A stretch of DNA of 11,660 nucleotides, taken from assembly GCA_025350285.1 (NCBI GenBank), contig JANXYE010000074.1, positions 1 through 11,660 on the forward strand. The letters run 5' to 3'. Origin of the DNA: Chloroflexota bacterium. GTDB lineage: Bacteria > Chloroflexota > Dehalococcoidia > Tepidiformales > Tepidiformaceae. The position numbers and the translations under genes were made by a program. Position 1 is the stretch's first letter; each line of letters starts with the position of its first letter. The notes under the pieces were generated by a model that searched no databases, was not told the origin of the DNA, and saw nothing but the letters and a program-made list of their open reading frames with translations. Positions 6,929 through 11,660 of this stretch are shown one piece after another.

Positions 6929-7945
6929 TCACCCGGTCGCGGCGATTCGTGACGCCACCTCCGCCTCGAAGGCGAAGTCGTAGGTGGAGAACCAGAGCGG
7001 GTCCTTGAGCGGATCCCGCGAATCCTGGAGCCCGCTCCGCATGAACCACTCGAAGCACTGGGCGTGGCCGGCGCGGAAGTCGTACTGAGGGGCGAACCCG
7101 AGCCTATCCTCAGCCTTTTCGATGCTAAGTACGGCATGGTGGGCGGACCCAAACAGGTGTCCGAACGGCTGCTTCGCCAGCGACTTGAGCAGCGCCGGCG
7201 GTACGTAGCGCACGTCGGCTGGCTTACCAACGATCTCGCTGAGCACGCGGATGTATTCGGTCACCGTCACCGCGCCGGCCGTGATGTTGAAGATCTCGCC
7301 ATGGGCAGCGCACTTACCCGCCATATCCACCATCACCCGGCAGAGGTCATCGACGTGGCCGTACGAACCGGTGACGAGGCCTTCGTGCGGGATGACGATT
7401 GGCAGCCCATGCAGGAGCCGGAGGAACATCGCGGCTTCCATGTCGTAGATGTTGTTGTCCGGCCCGTAAATCGCGGCGGGCCTGACAATGCTCCCGGGGA
7501 ATCCGCTCGCGCGATGGCGTTCGAGGACAGCGTGCTCAACCGCCACCTTGAAGCCGCCATACGTGCCGGGGCCATCGGGATTCGAAGGCATCTCCTCGGT
7601 CCACGGGAAGACACCCATGCCCTGCTGGTAGGCCATGATCGAACTCGTGTAGACATAGGCGCCGACGGCGCCGTCGAACAGGTCCAGGAGGAAGCCGATG
7701 TCTGACCGGCCGGCGACCATCACAAAGCCGGACACGTCGAAGACCGCGTCCCAGGACTTGCCGGTGAGCGCCGCGCGCATGGATTCGTTGTCCGTGCGGT
7801 CCGCGACCAGTCGCTGCACCCCCGCGGGGAGCGCGGAGCCGGTCTTGCCCCGGTTGAGGACCGTGACCTCGTGCCCGCGAGCGTAAAGCTCCCGCACGAG
7901 GTGCAATCCCACGAATTGGGAACCACCAAGGACGAGCGTGTTCAT
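6929..7945 (-). CDS. NAD-dependent epimerase/dehydratase family protein (atypical/extended SDR)
   Basis: Protein of 338 residues with an N-terminal Rossmann fold. The dinucleotide motif is LVLGGSQFVG (GGxxFxG, residues 7-13) and the second strand ends in VLNRG (29-33), an Arg typical of NADP-preferring or CSP41-like members. VYTSS (98-102) and Tyr129-x3-Lys133 (YGGFK) give the catalytic Ser/Tyr/Lys set, and RPAAIYGPDN follows as in sugar epimerases. Substrate unknown; a nucleotide sugar or related hydroxy/keto compound is likely. The ATG at 7945 is chosen because a -35/-10 promoter ends 7 nt before it. The in-frame stretch to 8047 would overlap the vapB promoter and first codon. It is the first gene of a leftward operon with the helical protein and phosphotransferase. 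Confidence 0.87.
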   Translation of the reverse strand: MNTLVLGGSQFVGLHLVRELYARGHEVTVLNRGKTGSALPAGVQRLVADRTDNESMRAALTGKSWDAVFDVSGFVMVAGRSDIGFLLDLFDGAVGAYVYTSSIMAYQQGMGVFPWTEEMPSNPDGPGTYGGFKVAVEHAVLERHRASGFPGSIVRPAAIYGPDNNIYDMEAAMFLRLLHGLPIVIPHEGLVTGSYGHVDDLCRVMVDMAGKCAAHGEIFNITAGAVTVTEYIRVLSEIVGKPADVRYVPPALLKSLAKQPFGHLFGSAHHAVLSIEKAEDRLGFAPQYDFRAGHAQCFEWFMRSGLQDSRDPLKDPLWFSTYDFAFEAEVASRIAATG

Positions 7946-7952
7946 CCGCCGG

Positions 7953-7981
7953 ATTGTTCGGGCCGAAGCGACGACTGTCAA
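7953..7981 (-). promoter_or_regulatory. Promoter TTGACA-17-AACAAT of the epimerase operon, leaderless
   Basis: On the minus strand a perfect -35 TTGACA (7981-7976) is followed by a 17-nt spacer and AACAAT (7958-7953; 4 of 6 matches). The -10 ends 7 nt before the ATG at 7945, so the transcript should start at or within a base or two of the start codon. No Shine-Dalgarno is possible. Confidence 0.7.
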
Positions 7982-7985
7982 ACCA

Positions 7986-8014
7986 TCGACGTCCTTGAAC
8001 CTACCCGTTATACT
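7986..8014 (+). promoter_or_regulatory. Promoter TCGACG-17-TATACT of vapBC
   Basis: On plus, TCGACG (7986-7991; 4 of 6 matches) lies 17 nt from TATACT (8009-8014; 5 of 6). The predicted start near 8021 leaves about 25 nt before the ATG, with AAGGGGGA (8032-8039) as Shine-Dalgarno. Its -35 is only 4 bp from the divergent -35 of the epimerase promoter. Confidence 0.62.
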
Positions 8015-8045
8015 TGGATGTGAGCGATTGCAAGGGGGACCGCCC

Positions 8046-8318
8046 ATGTCAAGGGTGATTGAGTCGGTCGTCGGCCGAGGTGGTCAGACGACCGTACCGG
8101 CCGAGGTACGTCGATGGCTCGGGATTGAGCTGGGTGACCGTATCAGCTTTGTCATCGGGGAAGACGGCTGCGTGAAAATTGAGAAGCCGATGTTCCCAAC
8201 ATTGGAGTCGCTGCGGGGAATCGCCGCGACGCTTCCGAGGCCGATGGAGTGGGACGAGATGCTTGAGATCGCCCTCAACGATGCGTACGCCGAAAAATAC
8301 GGCTTCTCGCGTCAATGA
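8046..8318 (+). CDS. AbrB/MazE-fold antitoxin (VapB type)
   Basis: Protein of 90 residues. The N-terminal half carries a swapped-hairpin AbrB/SpoVT DNA-binding pattern: VGRGGQTTVPAEVRRWLGIELGDRISFVIGEDG (about 9-41), with the T-T-V-P-A/E-V-R segment and the L-G-I-x-x-G-D core of the family. The C-terminal half (about 50-90) is a likely disordered or helical tail that would wrap and inhibit the toxin. Such antitoxins repress their own promoter, alone or with toxin. The start ATG has AAGGGGGA 6 nt upstream. The stop overlaps the toxin start as ATGA (8315-8318), the usual coupling in VapBC pairs. Confidence 0.88.
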   Translation: MSRVIESVVGRGGQTTVPAEVRRWLGIELGDRISFVIGEDGCVKIEKPMFPTLESLRGIAATLPRPMEWDEMLEIALNDAYAEKYGFSRQ

Positions 8319-8728
8319 GCGTCCCTCACATTGACTCAGACGTTATTGTGCGAGTTATCACCGGCGACGACCCGGTGAAGCGAGCGGCTGGGGAGCGGCT
8401 TCTCGCGACCGTCCAGACGGGTGACGTAGAGATCGCCCTCGCGGCATCGACGGTGTCGGAGGTCATCTTCGTACTCACTTCTCGGGGCACCTATGCGATG
8501 GACCGGGAGACCGCGAAGCAGGCTCTGCTCAGGATCGTGCACCTGGCCGGAATGCGAGTCGAGAACCGCGCTACGGTGCTCCGCGCGCTCGATCTGTACA
8601 ACACGCTGGCGACGACCTTCGGCGACGCCATGCTCGCCGCGACGATGGAACGGCAGGGCTCGACCGTCGTGTACTCCTACGACCGTGGCCTCCGGCGCAT
8701 CCCGGGAATTACCCGCTCGGAGCCTTGA
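8315..8728 (+). CDS. PIN-domain ribonuclease toxin (VapC type)
   Basis: Protein of 137 residues, the usual VapC length. The four PIN acidic residues are visible: Asp7 in HIDSDVIVR, Glu49 in STVSEVIFVL, Asp104 in TTFGDAMLAA, and Asp123 in VYSYDRGLRR. These bind the divalent metal used for RNA cleavage, in most VapCs of tRNA or rRNA. All are present, so the toxin is probably active and neutralised by the upstream antitoxin. The ATG is within the antitoxin stop. The 3' end overlaps the tail of the acetyltransferase gene on the other strand by 20 nt (8709-8728), so no dedicated terminator fits between them. RNA target not predictable. Confidence 0.9.
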   Translation: MSVPHIDSDVIVRVITGDDPVKRAAGERLLATVQTGDVEIALAASTVSEVIFVLTSRGTYAMDRETAKQALLRIVHLAGMRVENRATVLRALDLYNTLATTFGDAMLAATMERQGSTVVYSYDRGLRRIPGITRSEP

Positions 8729-9254
8729 GCCGCTTCCCCATCACGTAAAAGTCGTGCCCGTCCTTGAAGAAGCGCATTCGCAAGATGTGCTCGAACCCGA
8801 GCTTCAGGTAAAGATCGCTGGCCCGGCTATCCACACGGGAGGTCAGCACGCACGTCTCCTCATCGCAACCCTCAAGCAGGCGGCCGATCAGCGCCCGCCC
8901 GATGCCGAAGGATTGATACGCCGGGGCGACGGCCACCTCACAGAGTTCGAAGCTGCTCCGCAGCCAGTGGTCCCGCTGTTCAACCGAGAAGGCGGCGGCG
9001 ACCGCGTCGTGCCACCACTGGCCCCGGGCGCCGTGATAGCCGTAGGTCATGCCGGCAACCTGACCGGTCGAATGGAGCGCGCAAAACGAGCGGAATCGCG
9101 GATAGGCGCGGTGCTGCTCGACCATCCGCTGGCGAACCTCGCCACCGCGATCGGAATCGCGGTAGGGCGGCCTCGCGAAGGCCTCGGCGTAGACACGAAT
9201 GGCCCCCTCAAAGAGGGGGCCTTCGGTGGGGAGAGGCTGAATCGTCCAACTCAC
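8709..9254 (-). CDS. GNAT-family N-acetyltransferase
   Basis: Protein of 181 residues with the GNAT fold. The acetyl-CoA motif A is LCEVAVAPAYQSFGIGRALIGRLL with Q-x-x-G-x-G/A core, followed by LTSRVDSRASDLYLKLGFEHI (motif B, with the typical Y-x-x-x-GF). The N-terminus (TIQPLPTEGPLFEGAIRVYAEAF) fits the family's first strand-helix, supporting the GTG at 9254 although no clear Shine-Dalgarno is seen. Substrate unknown. It lies 26 nt downstream of the ChlI-like gene on the same strand and is probably cotranscribed. It is tail-to-tail with vapC; it is not a GNAT toxin, since no ribbon-helix-helix antitoxin is adjacent. An unusually stable hairpin falls in its codons 12-18. Confidence 0.85.
   Translation of the reverse strand: MSWTIQPLPTEGPLFEGAIRVYAEAFARPPYRDSDRGGEVRQRMVEQHRAYPRFRSFCALHSTGQVAGMTYGYHGARGQWWHDAVAAAFSVEQRDHWLRSSFELCEVAVAPAYQSFGIGRALIGRLLEGCDEETCVLTSRVDSRASDLYLKLGFEHILRMRFFKDGHDFYVMGKRLKAPSG
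9201..9221 (-). other. Strong hairpin inside the acetyltransferase gene
   Basis: GGCCCCCTC and GAGGGGGCC are a perfect 9-bp stem with a 3-nt loop (TTT in the mRNA), 33 nt downstream of the GTG start. It encodes E-G-P-L-F-E-G-A and would form in the mRNA early in the gene. Confidence 0.75.
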
Positions 9255-9274
9255 GTCGCGGTCTCGGGCTCAGC

Positions 9275-9290
9275 CAAGGGTTAGCCCTTG
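9275..9290 (-). terminator. Hairpin holding the stop codon of the ChlI-like gene
   Basis: On minus, CAAGGG-CTAA-CCCTTG is a perfect 6-bp stem whose loop contains the TAA stop (9283-9281). No T run follows. It may be an intercistronic attenuator or processing site between the ATPase and acetyltransferase genes rather than a full terminator. Confidence 0.5.
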
Positions 9291-10681
9291 TAGCGGATGA
9301 TGCCGCCAACCTTGTCCTTGTTCAGGCGCTTATTGAGGTGCAGGCCTTCGAGGATGAACTCGACGGCGGCCGCGGTTTCGGCTGGGGAGCCGGCCCCGCC
9401 GGCTTTCTCGACCGCCTCCATCAGGCCATCGACCTGCCGCGCGAGCTTGGTGTACTGGGCGCTCGGCGTCATATCTCCGACTTCGACGGCGAGGCCAGCC
9501 TTGAAGCGGTTTACGGCCGGTTCCATCTCGCCGAGGTTGAACGTCCGGTTGAACACCGCGACGACCGCTCCCTGAATGAGCTTGTCGATGATCTGATCCT
9601 CGCGGCCATCCTCGACAGTTTCGAACTCGACCTTGCCCGCGAGTGTCGGGACAACGTATGGAAGGTCGCTCACGCGGGGGACCACGACATCTTCTCCGGT
9701 CAGGATCGCGCGGCGCAGGGCGTTAGCGAGCATGCTCTCGTAGTTCGCTATGCTCGCGCGGACGCTGACGCCTGAGCGCTGGTTCACATCTGGGCTCTTG
9801 CGCGCAAGCCGGCTGATCTCCGCGATGATCTCCTTCATATACGGCGGCACCACAACCTTCGTGTCCGAAGGCATGGGGTGATGCTCCGCTTCCATGATTT
9901 CCAACTCGTGTTCGATCTTGTGCGGGTAATGCGTCCGCACCTGGGCGCCGTAGCGGTCCTTCAGCGGCGTGATGATACGGCCGCGGTTGGTGTAGTCCTC
10001 AGGGTTCGCGCTGGCGACCACGAACACATCGAGTTCGAGCCGGATGCGGTAGCCGCGAATCTGGACATCCCGCTCTTCCATGATGTTGAGCAGGCCGACC
10101 TGGATGCGCTCGGCCAGGTCCGGAAGCTCATTGATGCAGAAGATGCCCCGGTTGGTGCGCGGGATGAGCCCATAGTGGATCGTCAACTCATCGCTCAGGT
10201 AGCGGCCTTCCGCGACCTTGATGGGATCGACTTCGCCGATCAGGTCCGCGATCGTGATGTCCGGCGTAGCGAGTTTTTCGCCATACCGTTGGCTGCGGTC
10301 CAGCCACACGAGTTGGGCCGCATCGCCCTTCTCCTCCACGATGTCTCGTCCCGCTCGCGTAATCGGGTTGTACGGATCCTCGGGAATCTCCGTGCCCGCG
10401 AGTGACGGCGTTGCTTCGTCCAGAAGCGATGTGAGCGAACGGATGATGCGGCTCTTGGCCTGGCCACGTTCGCCGAGGAAGATGATGTCCTGGCCGGCCA
10501 GGATGGCGTTGACGATGTGCGGGATCACCGTCTCGTCATAGCCGAAGACGCCCGGGAAGAGTTCTTCACCGGAACGCAGCTTGGCTATCAGGTTCGTCCG
10601 CATCTCTTCCCGGACCGGAAGAACCTTATAGCCGGAGGTTTTCAGTTCGCCGAGCGTGCGCGGCCGTTCGAGTGTTGTCAC
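9281..10681 (-). CDS. Orphan Mg-chelatase ChlI/MoxR-type AAA+ ATPase
   Basis: Protein of 466 residues. Walker A is GERGQAKS (70-77), the G-x-x-G-x-A-K form of the MoxR/ChlI clade. Walker B reads GIFCINE (Asn184-Glu185 in place of Asp-Glu), followed by LPDLAERIQVGLLNIMEERDVQIRG, very typical of ChlI/BchI. Sensor 1 is VVASANPEDY (Asn227) and a likely Arg finger sits in LKDRYGAQVRTHYP. The length and pattern resemble mycobacterial Rv0958-type proteins annotated as magnesium chelatase. Without ChlH or ChlD it is unlikely to make chlorophyll. Such ATPases normally pair with a VWA protein to remodel or insert metal into a client, but none is in the window. The GTG start at 10681 has AGAGGAG (10697-10691) 9 nt upstream. 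An in-frame extension to 10879 is rejected. Confidence 0.87.
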   Translation of the reverse strand: MTTLERPRTLGELKTSGYKVLPVREEMRTNLIAKLRSGEELFPGVFGYDETVIPHIVNAILAGQDIIFLGERGQAKSRIIRSLTSLLDEATPSLAGTEIPEDPYNPITRAGRDIVEEKGDAAQLVWLDRSQRYGEKLATPDITIADLIGEVDPIKVAEGRYLSDELTIHYGLIPRTNRGIFCINELPDLAERIQVGLLNIMEERDVQIRGYRIRLELDVFVVASANPEDYTNRGRIITPLKDRYGAQVRTHYPHKIEHELEIMEAEHHPMPSDTKVVVPPYMKEIIAEISRLARKSPDVNQRSGVSVRASIANYESMLANALRRAILTGEDVVVPRVSDLPYVVPTLAGKVEFETVEDGREDQIIDKLIQGAVVAVFNRTFNLGEMEPAVNRFKAGLAVEVGDMTPSAQYTKLARQVDGLMEAVEKAGGAGSPAETAAAVEFILEGLHLNKRLNKDKVGGIIRYKG

Positions 10682-10704
10682 GTGTCCCCACTCCTCTTTC
10701 CAAT

Positions 10705-10718
10705 CCGCCCCGGGGCGG
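10705..10718. promoter_or_regulatory. 14-bp perfect GC palindrome in the ATPase leader
   Basis: CCGCCCCGGGGCGG reads the same on both strands. It lies 7 nt upstream of the AGAGGAG Shine-Dalgarno, inside the predicted untranslated leader. It could be a protein-binding site or an RNA hairpin (5-bp stem, 4-nt loop) controlling translation. Confidence 0.55.
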
Positions 10719-10802
10719 GACGGCGGTGTGTTGTTGGTGCGCAGGCGGATCGAACGACCGCGGAGCCCCTTCGACCCACCGGCCCAACCGCGCCTTCTGC
10801 CG

Positions 10803-10830
10803 ATCATAGGGTGGGGTGTGGGCCTGTCAA
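10803..10830 (-). promoter_or_regulatory. Strong promoter TTGACA-16-TATGAT of the ATPase gene
   Basis: On minus, TTGACA (10830-10825, 6 of 6) and TATGAT (10808-10803, 5 of 6) are 16 nt apart. Transcription should begin near 10796, leaving an untranslated leader of about 115 nt. The gap 10682-10878 holds only this promoter, the palindrome and part of the heptamer array. Confidence 0.72.
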
Positions 10831-10850
10831 CCGAAGGGGAAAGCGGGGGC

Positions 10851-10904
10851 TGGCCGTTGGCCGTTGGACGAGTGGCCATTAGCCGTTGGCCATTGGCCGT
10901 TGGG
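10851..10904. repeat. Heptanucleotide tandem repeat T(G/A)GCC(G/A)T
   Basis: On plus, TGGCCGT occurs at 10851-10857 and 10858-10864, then a diverged 8-nt unit TGGACGAG, then TGGCCAT, TAGCCGT, TGGCCAT and TGGCCGT (10873-10900), ending in TGGG. It sits between the ATPase promoter and the MobA-like gene and provides the latter's final codons and TAA stop. Confidence 0.85.
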
Positions 10905-11532
10905 GTGGTGCGCTCCCGCCGACGCAGAGGCGAGCTTCGGCGTCTGCGCGCACATCGGGGCGGTTGATGTTCAGGAAGCTGTCAAGGTTCGGGTCGATCA
11001 CCTGTACGGCGGCCTCGTTGACGACCGCAACTCGAAGGCGAGAGAGCGCGGCTTGAAGGCTGGATTCCCCGGCCTCCAGGGCTTTTTCGACTCCGCCAAG
11101 AGCGACCCCGACCCGGTAGACCGCGACGAGCGGTTGCAGACGGGCATCGACTTCGGGGCAGGCCGCGTCGAAGCCATCTATCTGCCGCGCGAGCAACGCG
11201 ATCAACTCCGGCCGGAGCAGAGGGGCGTCGCAGGAGGTAGCGAAGGCGAACTCCGTGGTCGTCGCGCGCAGGCCGGCCGCGAGCCCGGCCAATGGCCCGG
11301 CCCCGTCCACGAAGTCGTCGATGACTTCGATTGGCGCGCCGACGCGCGGGAGGCGCTGGCCCCGGGCACGCACCACGACGATTGGCGCGCAGGCCTCCGC
11401 GCAGGCGGTCACGACCCAGTCGAGCATAGGCCGTCCGGCGAGGATGGCCGACGCCTTGTCCGACCCGAACCGCGTGCTCTTTCCGCCCGCAAGCACAATC
11501 GCCGTGATTCCGGGGGCCGGAGGGGCGTCCAT
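10879..11532 (-). CDS. mobA: MobA-like molybdenum cofactor guanylyltransferase
   Basis: Protein of 217 residues of the NTP-transferase (GT-A) fold, which in MobA attaches GMP to molybdopterin in the cytoplasm. The N-terminal signature is IVLAGGKSTRFGSDKA (LAGGxSxRxGxDKA, about 12-27) with Arg21, Asp25 and Lys26. GAGPLAGLAAGL and TSCDAPLLRP follow, the CDAP aspartate being the metal site. The C-terminus has DSFLNINRPD, as in MobA. The ATG at 11532 is chosen; a TTG at 11571 would add 13 unlike residues. The last codons (QRPMANG, TAA) fall in the heptamer repeat, so the tail is non-native. Other MobA-like transferases (MocA type for CTP) share the fold, so GTP specificity is inferred. It diverges from the edge gene across 56 nt. 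Confidence 0.83.
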   Translation of the reverse strand: MDAPPAPGITAIVLAGGKSTRFGSDKASAILAGRPMLDWVVTACAEACAPIVVVRARGQRLPRVGAPIEVIDDFVDGAGPLAGLAAGLRATTTEFAFATSCDAPLLRPELIALLARQIDGFDAACPEVDARLQPLVAVYRVGVALGGVEKALEAGESSLQAALSRLRVAVVNEAAVQVIDPNLDSFLNINRPDVRADAEARLCVGGSAPPQRPMANG

Positions 11533-11588
11533 CGCCGCCCAGCTTAGCCCGGGTTGCCGTCCAGGCCCCAATCGGGGACGGTTCGCGG

Positions 11589-11660
11589 GTGTTTCGACGC
11601 AAGCCGCGCATCACGGACGACATCTACGGGAAGTTGATGACCTCGTTTGGCCGAGTGGTG
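11589..11660 (+). CDS. Start of a divergent gene of unknown function (cut by window edge)
   Basis: A GTG at 11589 opens 24 in-frame codons to the window edge without a stop, beginning M-F-R-R-K-P-R-I-T-D-D and continuing YGKLMTSFGRVV. The basic start and natural codon choice look real. The upstream GGGGAC (11574-11579) is only a weak Shine-Dalgarno. It is divergent from the MobA-like gene. The sequence is too short for a family call, and an upstream start cannot be excluded. Confidence 0.5.
   Translation, partial: MFRRKPRITDDIYGKLMTSFGRVV

Noticed and set aside
6906..7058. Upstream extension of the helical protein to 7058
   Set aside because: It overlaps the conserved epimerase C-terminus and has Arg/Gly-rich shadow composition.
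8709..9254. GNAT toxin of a toxin-antitoxin pair
   Set aside because: No ribbon-helix-helix antitoxin gene adjoins it, and the neighbouring AbrB/PIN pair is a complete VapBC module on the other strand.
10682..10879. N-terminal extension of the ChlI-like gene to 10879
   Set aside because: It would run through the heptamer repeat and the TTGACA/TATGAT promoter and is low-complexity; the GTG at 10681 has a good Shine-Dalgarno.
11327..11389. Direct repeat CGATTGGCGCG in the MobA-like gene
   Set aside because: Both copies encode similar beta-strand residues (A-P-I) in coding sequence; chance and codon bias explain it.

Overview
This is a GC-rich chromosomal window carrying about twelve full-length genes and two genes cut by the window edges. 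I see no mobile element, CRISPR array, tRNA or rRNA. GTG starts are common. Shine-Dalgarno sites are used by some genes, while at least one gene has a near-consensus promoter placing the transcription start at its ATG (leaderless). Lipoprotein-like and VanY-type wall enzymes, tandem HD/HD-GYP proteins, an ACAD10/11-type phosphotransferase operon and an orphan ChlI-type ATPase would fit a high-GC Chloroflexota or Actinomycetota-like bacterium. That placement is inference and not firm.

Left region (1-2500): a membrane-anchored M15B D,D-carboxypeptidase (minus strand, C-terminus off the left edge) diverges from a tandem HD / HD-GYP signalling protein. That gene is closed by two hairpin terminators. 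Middle left (2480-5140): a plus-strand run from an extended -10 promoter encodes a cytidylate-kinase-like protein, a translationally coupled small lipoprotein, and an alpha/beta hydrolase with a large lid.

Middle right (5147-7945): a minus-strand run reads NAD-dependent epimerase, small helical DUF6285-like protein, APH-fold phosphotransferase, then a small unknown protein with its own possible leaderless promoter and palindrome. The epimerase promoter (TTGACA-17-AACAAT, 7 nt from the ATG) lies back to back with the promoter of a VapBC toxin-antitoxin pair (8046-8728).

Right region (8709-11660): on the minus strand, a strong promoter (TTGACA-16-TATGAT) drives an orphan ChlI/MoxR-like AAA+ ATPase through a leader of about 115 nt, followed by a GNAT acetyltransferase that ends tail to tail with vapC. 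Upstream lie a heptanucleotide repeat that supplies the stop codon of a MobA-like nucleotidyltransferase gene, and the first codons of a divergent plus-strand gene.

The most unusual items are the HD/HD-GYP protein with reciprocally degenerate halves, the epimerase/helical/phosphotransferase operon with its leaderless start, the small palindrome-controlled unknown gene at 5147-5470, and the heptamer array at 10851-10904. I found no convincing, wholly new multi-gene system.
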